From Ruminococcus flavefaciens (GTDB lineage: Bacteria; Bacillota; Clostridia; Oscillospirales; Ruminococcaceae), in NCBI GenBank assembly GCA_902766595.1, contig CACXEJ010000024.1, positions 1 to 35,833 of the forward strand: 35,833 nucleotides of DNA. Direction: 5' to 3'. Numbering within the stretch: the stretch's first letter is position 1; the number at the start of each line of letters is the position of its first letter. The notes under the pieces are model-generated. The model was not told the origin of the DNA. It saw nothing but the letters and a program-made list of their open reading frames with translations, and ran no database searches. The position numbers were made by a program, and so were the translations under genes. Shown one piece after another: positions 16,672-22,336 of the stretch.

Positions 16672-16983
16672 ATGCTCATTACAACAACAGATTACATCGC
16701 AGGAAAAACACTTGAGATCATCGGAATGGCTGAGGGTGCAACGGTACAGACAAAGAATTTCGGCAGAGATTTTATGGCAGGTCTGAAGAACCTCGTGGGC
16801 GGCGAGCTCAAGGGCTACACTGAAATGATGAACGAAGCCCGCAGTATCGCAAAGCAGAGAATGATCGCTCAGGCTCAGAGCATGGGTGCCGATGCTGTTG
16901 TTGGTTTCAGGTACGTTTCTTCAGAGGTCGCTCAGTCAGCTGCTGAGGTCGTTGCTTACGGCACAGCTGTAAAGTTTGTCTGA
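16672..16983 (+). CDS. YbjQ / UPF0145 family protein
   Basis: A protein of 103 residues from the ATG at 16672. I prefer this start because GGTGA sits 5 nt before it and MLITTTDYIAGK matches the usual family N-terminus; an ATG at 16660 directly follows AAGGA with no spacing. The conserved glycine and alanine patterns (GRDFMAGLKNLVGGELKGY and AQSMGADAVVGFRY) identify the YbjQ/UPF0145 family, small homopentameric proteins of unknown role, once annotated as heavy-metal binding. It sits between CASDH and nspC, and its stop overlaps the nspC start by one base. A link to polyamine metabolism is only suggested by position. Confidence 0.85.
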   Translation: MLITTTDYIAGKTLEIIGMAEGATVQTKNFGRDFMAGLKNLVGGELKGYTEMMNEARSIAKQRMIAQAQSMGADAVVGFRYVSSEVAQSAAEVVAYGTAVKFV

Positions 16984-18122
16984 TGAACGGGAAAAGAGAT
17001 ATACTCAGCGGGCTCCCGACGCCCTGCTATGTCATTGACGAGGCGCGTCTGAGAGCAAATCTTGAGATACTGCGCGGAGTTCAGGAGCGCACCGGTGCAA
17101 AGATACTCCTTGCGCAGAAGGCGTTTTCGTGCTATCACCTCTACCCGATGATAGGCGAGTACCTCGCCGGAACAGCTTGCAGCGGTCTTTACGAAGCGAA
17201 GCTCGGTGCTGAGGAAATGGGAAAGGAAAACCACGTTTTCTCGGCAGCTTACCGCGAGAGTGAGATAGACGAGATAATTTCCTGCTGTGGACATATCATC
17301 TTCAACTCCTTCACGCAGCTCAATAAGTACCGAGACCGCGTACTTGCTGCCGGAAAGAAGATAGGTCTGCGCATAAATCCGGAGTTTTCAACTCAGGAGG
17401 GACACGATATCTATGATCCCTGCTCACCTAAGTCAAGGCTCGGCATAACGGAGAAAAACTTCCGCAGAGATGATCTGCGCGGCGTTACCGGACTGCACTT
17501 CCATACGCTCTGCGAACAGAATTCCGACGACCTCGAAAAAACTCTTGCGGCAGTCGAGGAGAAGTTTGGTGATATTCTTGCTGATATGGAGTGGGTGAAC
17601 TTCGGCGGCGGTCATCACATAACCCGTGCAGATTACGACATACCGCGCCTTGAACGCTGTATCCGACGTATGCAGGAGAAGTACGGGCTGGAGGTCTACC
17701 TCGAACCCGGCGAAGCGATAGCGCTCAATGCCGGCTATCTCGTAACTGAGGTCCTCGACCTCATAGAGAACGATATGCCGATTGCGATACTTGATACCTC
17801 TGCTGCCTGCCATATGCCGGACGTGCTTGAAATGCCCTATCGTCCGCCGCTTATGGACTCCGGCGAGAACGGCGAAAAGCCTTATTCCTACCGACTCGGC
17901 TCGCAGACCTGTCTTGCCGGAGATGCGATAGGGGAGTATTCCTTCGATGAGCCGCTGAAAGTCGGTGACAAGCTGATATTCGGTGATATGGCTATATATT
18001 CAATGGTCAAGAACAATACCTTCAACGGTATGCCGCTGCCGGCGATAATACTGCTGAGGGAGGACGGGAGCGTCACAGAGCTGAGAAAATTCGGCTATGA
18101 GGACTTCCGCAGCAGACTGTGA
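16983..18122 (+). CDS. nspC: Carboxynorspermidine / carboxyspermidine decarboxylase
   Basis: A 379-residue alanine-racemase-fold, PLP-dependent decarboxylase. The PLP lysine is K46 in LAQKAFSC. The glycine-rich phosphate loop NFGGGHH lies near 203-209, EPGEA near 240-244, and the C-terminal domain has the NspC-type pattern DTSAACHMPDVLEMPYRPP (near 266-284) and the FGDMAIYSMVKNNTFNG end. It removes CO2 from carboxyspermidine or carboxynorspermidine to finish spermidine or norspermidine synthesis. It is coupled to the preceding ybjQ-like gene by a TGATG overlap and is the last gene before the operon terminator. Confidence 0.94.
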   Translation: MNGKRDILSGLPTPCYVIDEARLRANLEILRGVQERTGAKILLAQKAFSCYHLYPMIGEYLAGTACSGLYEAKLGAEEMGKENHVFSAAYRESEIDEIISCCGHIIFNSFTQLNKYRDRVLAAGKKIGLRINPEFSTQEGHDIYDPCSPKSRLGITEKNFRRDDLRGVTGLHFHTLCEQNSDDLEKTLAAVEEKFGDILADMEWVNFGGGHHITRADYDIPRLERCIRRMQEKYGLEVYLEPGEAIALNAGYLVTEVLDLIENDMPIAILDTSAACHMPDVLEMPYRPPLMDSGENGEKPYSYRLGSQTCLAGDAIGEYSFDEPLKVGDKLIFGDMAIYSMVKNNTFNGMPLPAIILLREDGSVTELRKFGYEDFRSRL

Positions 18123-18200
18123 TATTAAATTATCCGCAACTTAAATGTGTCCCCGCAACAGAATACGAAACAGCTTTTCTTGATATTTTTGCAAAAAAAT

Positions 18201-18231
18201 ACCGCCCGAACCTGATGAAAGTTCGGGCGGT
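18201..18231. terminator. Bidirectional terminator between the polyamine operon and the micro-peptide locus
   Basis: A perfect 11-bp stem (18201-18211 with 18221-18231) with a 9-nt loop. On the plus strand it is followed by TCTTTTATT, ending the polyamine operon. On the minus strand it is followed by ATTTTTTTGC, ending the small genes read leftward. Confidence 0.9.
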
Positions 18232-18235
18232 TCTT

Positions 18236-18382
18236 TTATTCTTCTGTTTCAGCATCAGTTGTGATACTGTCATCAGAAACTGCTTGCGGATCAAATACTA
18301 CTTTTCCGGTTTCTGTACTAATGAAATACATATTACTTTCAAACAGCTTTCTGAAAAAGCTAATGGAACTCTTTAGTATCAT
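18236..18382 (-). CDS. Small 48-residue hypothetical protein
   Basis: Starts at the ATG 18380-18382, 6 nt after a good ribosome site AGAAAGGTG (minus strand, 18389-18397). The peptide has an amphipathic basic N-terminus (MILKSSISFFRKLFES) and an acidic Ser/Asp/Glu-rich C-terminus (SDDSITTDAETEE). No family recognised. It lies 57 nt downstream of the 28-residue micro-gene with no terminator between, so both are probably on one transcript from the promoter at 18560-18589, ending at the terminator 18201-18231. Coding status is supported by ribosome site, promoter and terminator, not by homology. Confidence 0.5.
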   Translation of the reverse strand: MILKSSISFFRKLFESNMYFISTETGKVVFDPQAVSDDSITTDAETEE

Positions 18383-18439
18383 AACTAACACCTTTCTATG
18401 GCACATATTTTTTCGGAGATCATTCAAAATGAGGTTTAT

Positions 18440-18526
18440 TCAACATCGTCCTGCTTTCCACATCCGCTCTGTACAAATGAGCACTGAGCGGAAAATGTGC
18501 TGTATGGAGTTCTTATTCGTTACCAT
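18440..18526 (-). CDS. Micro-peptide A (28 residues), paralogue of micro-peptide B
   Basis: An ATG at 18524-18526 is preceded by AAAGGAGC (8-nt spacing) and by its own promoter. The peptide is basic and ends ERMWKAGRC. Aligned to micro-peptide B it shares the pattern R-S-(V/I)-x4-(E/D)-R-M-x3-G-R-C. Matching codons differ mostly at third positions or by conservative change (TCA/TCC for Ser, GAG/GAC for Glu/Asp, CGG/CGA for Arg), which is what selection on protein would leave. It is not hydrophobic enough for a type I toxin. Function unknown; signalling or modified peptide precursors are possibilities only. Confidence 0.5.
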   Translation of the reverse strand: MVTNKNSIQHIFRSVLICTERMWKAGRC

Positions 18527-18559
18527 CTGTACAGCTCCTTTCCTTTGGGGTATGTGTAT

Positions 18560-18589
18560 ATTATAACCTGTATTTTGGGTTTTGTCCAA
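18560..18589 (-). promoter_or_regulatory. Promoter of micro-peptide A and the 48-residue gene
   Basis: Minus strand TTGGACA (18583-18589) with TATAAT at 18560-18565; measured from TGGACA the spacer is 17 nt. Identical architecture to the promoter of copy B. Confidence 0.75.
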
Positions 18590-18645
18590 TCCGAAAGATC
18601 AATTGAACGCTATAAGATCAGGCTATATGTTTGTGGATCTTATAA

Positions 18646-18680
18646 GCAAAAAGCAGCTTCTCCGCTGCCGGAGAAGCTGC
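18646..18680 (-). terminator. Intrinsic terminator after micro-peptide B
   Basis: A perfect 12-bp stem (18653-18664 with 18669-18680), 4-nt loop, followed on the minus strand by TTTTTGC. It separates the copy B transcript from copy A. Confidence 0.8.
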
Positions 18681-18731
18681 AAGTCATTCATTAATGTATC
18701 TTTAGGAGGTTATACACTTAATGTTATTCAG

Positions 18732-18836
18732 CTAAATATTGTTTGTAATGCAACATCGTCCTGTGCTGCACATTCGGTCTCTTCCTCTCACGATGGAGCG
18801 GAGCATACCAAGCACATAGGATATTCTGTTGTCCAT
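18732..18836 (-). CDS. Micro-peptide B (34 residues), paralogue of micro-peptide A
   Basis: An ATG at 18834-18836 follows AAAGGAGC (9-nt spacing) and a consensus-like promoter. The peptide is cationic, with MLRSIVRGRDRM in the middle and STGRCC near the end, and three Cys. It is six residues longer than micro-peptide A, reading past the point where A stops (TGT TGA in A, TGT TGC in B). A dedicated terminator follows at 18646-18680, so this is a complete one-gene transcription unit. No family recognised. Confidence 0.5.
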   Translation of the reverse strand: MDNRISYVLGMLRSIVRGRDRMCSTGRCCITNNI

Positions 18837-18899
18837 TTTTTACCGCTCCTTTCGTTTGGTATGGCTTTATTATATCATCAAAAACCAGACTTGTCCAAT
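18743..18899 (-). repeat. Diverged direct repeat, copy B (promoter plus micro-gene)
   Basis: Partner of the repeat at 18440-18590. The two copies are direct, not inverted, and have no flanking target duplication that I can see, so a tandem duplication of a small transcription unit fits better than a mobile element. Confidence 0.7.
18869..18898 (-). promoter_or_regulatory. Promoter of micro-peptide B
   Basis: Minus strand TTGGACA (18892-18898), 17-nt spacer counted from TGGACA, TATAAT (18869-18874), 33 nt upstream of the start codon. Confidence 0.78.
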
Positions 18900-18998
18900 C
18901 CAAAAAAGCCATTACACATTATAGGAAAAATCTATACCCCCAGGACTTGAAAAAATGAGCAAACGATGATATACTTATTAAACAAGTAGGAATATAGC

Positions 18999-19301
18999 TC
19001 AGCCGTTTTCAATTGCACGGTGTACGGTATATGCAGCATATCCGCCCTCGATATTGTATACGTTATAGCCTCTGTCCTCAAGTATCTCGGCAACTTCCGA
19101 ACTGAGGGCACCCGTTCTGCACAGAACATATACAGGCTTCTCCTTTGGCAGCTTTGAAAGTCCTGTACTTATCTCATCAAAGGGTACATTCACAGAACCG
19201 CTGAAGCCATTGAGCTCATATTCTTCTTTACTGCGTATATCAAGCAGAGTTACCGTGTTTGTATCAAGTGCGGCTATATCTGCCGCTTCTATTTTTTTCA
19301 T
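18999..19301 (-). CDS. Single-domain rhodanese-like sulfurtransferase
   Basis: A 100-residue rhodanese domain. The active-site loop is CRTGALS with catalytic C61, and the CDC25-like first motif LLDIRSKEEYELNGFSGSVNVP spans about residues 19-40 in pieces. It would carry sulfur as a persulfide. I start at MKKIEAADIA because AAAGGAT lies 8 nt upstream on the minus strand; a longer in-frame extension to 19337 would run past this site. It is divergent from the ThiF/MoeB-like gene with start codons only 29 bp apart, a common functional pairing in sulfur-carrier pathways. Confidence 0.9.
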   Translation of the reverse strand: MKKIEAADIAALDTNTVTLLDIRSKEEYELNGFSGSVNVPFDEISTGLSKLPKEKPVYVLCRTGALSSEVAEILEDRGYNVYNIEGGYAAYTVHRAIENG

Positions 19302-19330
19302 ATCACTATATCCTTTCGGGAGGTTTAAAA

Positions 19331-20137
19331 ATGGCACTTACCGACGAACAGCTCTCACGTTATTCAAGACATATAACTCTGAAAGAGATCGGAGTGCGCG
19401 GACAGAAAAAGCTCCTTGCCGCAAAAGTCCTCATCATAGGTGCAGGCGGTCTCGGAGCACCTGCCGCAATGTATCTCGCAGCAGCGGGCGTAGGTACGAT
19501 AGGCATTGCCGACTGCGATAATGTTGAGCTTTCAAATCTGCAAAGGCAGATAATCCACACAACAAATGATGTTGGCAAAACGAAAGTCCGCTCCGCTGCC
19601 GAAACTATAAACGCATTGAACCCTGACGTTCAAGTTATCCCATATGAGACACATATCAACAGCAAAAACATCGCCGATATTATCATGGATTACGACTTTG
19701 TCATTGACGGCACAGACAATTTCCCTGCAAAATTCCTCATAAACGATGCCTGCGTTATGGGACGCAAACCATTCTGCCATGCAGGCATACTTCGCTTTGA
19801 AGGGCAGCTTATGACATATGTTCCCGATAAAGGTCCATGCTACCGCTGTATATTTGGAGCTCCGCCGCCGAAGGATGCTGTACCCAGCTGCCGCGAAGCA
19901 GGAGTTATCGGTGCAATGGCAGGAATAATCGGTTCGATGCAGGCGCTTGAAGCTGTGAAATATATTACAGAGCAGGGTGAGCTGCTAACGGGAAGTATGC
20001 TCATATTTGACGGTTTGAAAATGGAATGGCGAAAAGTCAGGCTGCCGAAAAGAGTTGCAGCTTGTCCTGTATGCGGAGATAATCCCTCAATAACAGAGCT
20101 TTTTGATGAAGAACAGCAGACTTGCAGCCTTATATAG
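19331..20137 (+). CDS. ThiF/MoeB/HesA-family E1-like adenylyltransferase
   Basis: A 268-residue E1-like enzyme. ATP-binding GAGGLG is at residues 37-42, the Arg-containing NLQRQI motif near 71-76, two CxxC zinc pairs (CYRC near 171-174 and CPVC near 246-249), and a conserved Cys in PSCREAGVIG near 186. Such enzymes adenylate the C-terminal Gly-Gly of ThiS, MoaD or related sulfur carriers. No carrier protein gene lies in this window, so the pathway (thiamine, molybdopterin or cysteine) cannot be decided. The start at ATG 19331 follows GGGAGG at 19318-19323; upstream in-frame codons overlap the rhodanese gene and are unlikely to be used. Confidence 0.9.
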   Translation: MALTDEQLSRYSRHITLKEIGVRGQKKLLAAKVLIIGAGGLGAPAAMYLAAAGVGTIGIADCDNVELSNLQRQIIHTTNDVGKTKVRSAAETINALNPDVQVIPYETHINSKNIADIIMDYDFVIDGTDNFPAKFLINDACVMGRKPFCHAGILRFEGQLMTYVPDKGPCYRCIFGAPPPKDAVPSCREAGVIGAMAGIIGSMQALEAVKYITEQGELLTGSMLIFDGLKMEWRKVRLPKRVAACPVCGDNPSITELFDEEQQTCSLI

Positions 20138-20192
20138 AACGATTATATAACAGCCGCAAGTTTTTGTCAATAACAAATTCACATAAATCCTA

Positions 20193-20221
20193 TTGACAAT
20201 ATAAGAATAATATGCTATATT
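20193..20221 (+). promoter_or_regulatory. Promoter upstream of the frameshifted remnant
   Basis: TTGACA (20193-20198), 17 nt, TATATT (20216-20221). A strong ribosome site, GGAGGTG, follows at about 20252, 13 nt or less before the ATG at 20265. The expression signals outlived the reading frame. Confidence 0.75.
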
Positions 20222-20264
20222 ATATACATAGTCATTCAGTATGTATTATTTGGAGGTGTTTGTT

Positions 20265-20541
20265 ATGCTATATCGTTTTTACAAGATCAATATGTGTAAA
20301 TGTATGACAGCTCTCTCCATGCTTATGTACTGAGCCTTGAATGCGAGGGCGAGCTTATACGGCAGTCCGTACCGCAGCCGAAAAAAGCCTGCATAGAGGA
20401 GTTTATCAGCTACTATTGCCGCAGCGCAAATAAACGAACAAATTGAATATGAAACGGCAAACGCTGAAGCAGTCCGCAAACAGGCGCTGCAGATGACGGG
20501 ACTTCTAAATCTGCGTTTGGCATTTCTGAGCTTCCTCTTTA
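20265..20541 (+). pseudogene. Frameshifted remnant of a small protein gene
   Basis: From the ATG at 20265 the frame closes after 22 codons (stop 20331-20333). Coding-like sequence continues in a second frame (SLECEGELIRQSVPQPKKAC, then IEEFISYYCRS) until a stop at 20444-20446. It goes on in a third frame (INEQIEYETANAEAVRKQAL, then QMTGLLNL). Together these would make one charged, mostly helical protein of roughly 85-90 residues. Two frameshifts are needed. The base composition and codon look match real genes here. I do not recognise the family. Sequencing error is an alternative, although two shifts in one short gene make decay more likely. Confidence 0.55.
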
Positions 20542-20575
20542 GTTTTCAAGCTGTTCCAAAATCAGAAATAATACA

Positions 20576-20603
20576 AAATCCCGATACACTTGTATCGGGA
20601 TTT
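20576..20603. terminator. Hairpin terminator downstream of the remnant
   Basis: A 12-bp stem (20576-20587 with 20592-20603), loop ACTT, T-rich on both flanks (TTTATTATAC on plus, ATTTTGTATTATTTC on minus). It could also stop read-through from the amidohydrolase gene on the minus strand. The stretch 20604-20721 shows nothing I can assign. Confidence 0.7.
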
Positions 20604-20721
20604 ATTATACTATTAGGTTTATTCTTAGTTTTTCTGCGTTGAGGACATCTTACAGAGAACGGTCTGTCCCAAGTAAATGCACATATGCTTTTATTAGCAT
20701 TACCTTTATGTAAGTGTGATT

Positions 20722-21531
20722 TTATAATCCGAGGAAGCTCTTGATGTTTCCTGAGAGTATCATACGATTTTCCTCTTCGGTGAGACCGAGCGCGAAGAAG
20801 CGTTCAAGCTCCTCCTCGTGGCTCCACATCGGGAAGTCCGAGCCGAAGAAGCAGTTTTCGCTGCCGTAGGTATGTATGATGTGTGCAGCCTTTTCCGGAC
20901 TCATAAACGCGAGTGAGCTGCTTATATCGAACTTCAGCGTCTCGTCAGCGACAAGGAGCTTTTCGGCGTCGTCCCAGCGCTGGTAGCCGCCGAGGTGAGC
21001 TGCAAGTATCTTGAGCTTGGGGAAGTTTTTGTGGATATTGGCAATGCGGTGCGGTGCTGAAAAGTCGTATCTGTTATCGCCGCAGTGAATGAGCAGAGGG
21101 AGTTTGCCCTCAATGCGTTCGTAGATCTCGTAAGCCTCTGGGGCATCGGCGTTGAATTTCTGGAAATCGGGGTGCAGCTTGACTCCGTGGAGACCGAGGG
21201 AGAGTATCTCTTCAACATCAGCATTGAGGTTTTCGGAGTCGGCGTGAGTAGTGCCGAAGCCGTAGAATTCCGGGTGAGCCTTGCACTCGGCGCTGATGAA
21301 GTGGTTGATAGCACTTATCTGGTGCTGGGTAGTGGCAGTTGAACAGACGAGATAGCGCGAAACACCTATCTTTTTGCCGCTCTCGAGCAGCTTTTCGCTG
21401 ACGCCGTAGCCTGTCATAGGCATTTCGTAGAATTTGCCGATGCTCTCGGTAGCGATCTCAGCAATTTTTTCCGGGAAAATGTGTGAGTGGGCGTCGATTA
21501 TCTCATAATTTTCATAAATATCCTTCTTCAT
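20722..21531 (-). CDS. Amidohydrolase-family (amidohydro_2) metal-dependent hydrolase
   Basis: A 269-residue TIM-barrel protein. The metal-binding start IIDAHSHIFP gives H15 and H17; later motifs are GVKLHPDFQ, LLIHCGDN (strand 5 His), LAAHLGG (strand 6 His) and FGSDFPMW (strand 8 Asp). This set fits the amidohydrolase-2 group, which includes decarboxylases and lactone hydrolases; the substrate is unknown. I start at MKKDIYENYE because AGGAGG lies 7-8 nt upstream; a 13-codon extension to 21570 would cover that ribosome site and part of the -10 box. It has its own consensus promoter. Confidence 0.87.
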   Translation of the reverse strand: MKKDIYENYEIIDAHSHIFPEKIAEIATESIGKFYEMPMTGYGVSEKLLESGKKIGVSRYLVCSTATTQHQISAINHFISAECKAHPEFYGFGTTHADSENLNADVEEILSLGLHGVKLHPDFQKFNADAPEAYEIYERIEGKLPLLIHCGDNRYDFSAPHRIANIHKNFPKLKILAAHLGGYQRWDDAEKLLVADETLKFDISSSLAFMSPEKAAHIIHTYGSENCFFGSDFPMWSHEEELERFFALGLTEEENRMILSGNIKSFLGL

Positions 21532-21558
21532 ATCTATACCTCCTGAATAACAAAGAAT

Positions 21559-21587
21559 ATTATAACGCAAAACCCTGAAAATGTCAA
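21559..21587 (-). promoter_or_regulatory. Consensus promoter of the amidohydrolase gene
   Basis: Minus strand TTGACA (21582-21587), 17 nt, TATAAT (21559-21564), a perfect consensus. The -35 box lies within the loop of the hairpin 21573-21595. Confidence 0.88.
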
Positions 21588-21595
21588 ATTCAGGG
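21573..21595 (-). terminator. Likely comF terminator overlapping the next promoter
   Basis: CCCTGAA/TTCAGGG inverted repeat with a 9-nt spacer, followed on the minus strand by TTTTGCG, 33 nt after the comF stop. The same DNA also flanks the -35 element of the amidohydrolase promoter, so it could equally be an operator. Confidence 0.5.
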
Positions 21596-21627
21596 GAGAG
21601 ATGTTGCTCTATGGAAACAAAACGGGC

Positions 21628-22296
21628 TCAGTCAGCTTTGTTCGGTTTGGTGAGGGGAGTTTTGCAGGAAGCGGCGCAGTATACGCTGATCGCTCCAGAT
21701 TTCCGCATAACAGCTGCAAGCTCAGCAAGAGTGCTTCCGGTAGTGCATACGTCGTCAACTATGAGAACGCTCTTTCCGCGGACGAGCTCCGGTCTTACGA
21801 TGCGGAAAGCGTTCCGGAGGTTATTCATTCTGTGAACGCGGTCGAGCTCCTTCTGAGCGGCAGTTTTGCGGAGCTTCACAGCGCAGTCCGCAGCGACAGG
21901 GATACTCAGTTCCTTACCGATAACAGCGGCGATCAGCTCTGCCTGATTGAAGCCGCGCTCACGTCTGGCACTCCTGTGCATAGGAACGGGAACGATAATA
22001 CCCACAGCAGCCCCGTTTTCTCTGAGCTTTGCTGCAAGCGGCAGACCGAGAGCGCGGTCGGCATTGCCGCAGACACCGCGCTTCAGCTGTATTACAGCAG
22101 GCGAGATATTCTCGTCATAGACAAATGCGGCAGTGAAGCCGTCTGCGCCCTTTACCGTGAAATCTCCGGTGAAACGGGCGAGCTTTCCCGAACACTCCGC
22201 GCAGAAGAGCTCATCATAGCTGATGAATTCACCGCATACCGGACACCTTGTCGGGAAAAAGAGGTGCAGTATTTTCTGTTTTAAAGATATATCCAT
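21628..22296 (-). CDS. comF: ComF-family phosphoribosyltransferase-like protein
   Basis: A 222-residue protein with an N-terminal zinc finger (C18, C21, C32, C35) and a C-terminal PRTase-like domain carrying the PRPP loop VLIVDDVCTTGSTL near 176-189 and the motif RGFNQAELIA. This is the ComFC/GntX type, tied to DNA uptake during natural transformation, although the gene is also widespread in species not known to be competent. The other DNA-uptake genes are not in this window. Length is normal. Confidence 0.93.
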   Translation of the reverse strand: MDISLKQKILHLFFPTRCPVCGEFISYDELFCAECSGKLARFTGDFTVKGADGFTAAFVYDENISPAVIQLKRGVCGNADRALGLPLAAKLRENGAAVGIIVPVPMHRSARRERGFNQAELIAAVIGKELSIPVAADCAVKLRKTAAQKELDRVHRMNNLRNAFRIVRPELVRGKSVLIVDDVCTTGSTLAELAAVMRKSGAISVYCAASCKTPLTKPNKAD

Positions 22297-22310
22297 AACA
22301 CATTATAAGT

Positions 22311-22333
22311 AAAGCTCCGGTGAACGGAGCTTT
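22311..22333 (-). terminator. Hairpin between rmuC and comF
   Basis: A 9-bp stem AAAGCTCCG/CGGAGCTTT with a 5-nt loop just after the rmuC stop. The T-run on the minus strand is weak (ACTTATAA), while the plus strand has TTTTTG, so its strength for rmuC is uncertain. Confidence 0.5.
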
Positions 22334-22336
22334 TTG

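Larger units (their letters stand above)
18440..18590 (-). repeat. Diverged direct repeat, copy A (promoter plus micro-gene)
   Basis: About 150 bp resembling 18743-18899 in the same orientation. Conserved blocks on the minus strand are GGATTGGACAA (-35 region), TATAAT, CATACC, AAAGGAGC (ribosome site), CCGCTC and CAGGACGATGTTG at the 3' end; sequence between blocks has diverged. Confidence 0.7.

Noticed and set aside
18440-18899. Mobile element (MITE) made of the two repeats
   Set aside because: Copies are direct, no terminal inverted repeats or target-site duplications are visible, and coding-like divergence is better explained by gene duplication.
18724-18912. Minus-strand 62-codon frame overlapping micro-peptide B
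   Set aside because: It would start upstream of the -10 box and has no ribosome site; the 34-codon frame has both promoter and ribosome site correctly placed.
18582-18950. Plus-strand 122-codon frame across the micro-peptide locus
   Set aside because: Low-complexity mixture with no domain or ribosome site; it crosses two promoters and a terminator that all face the minus strand.
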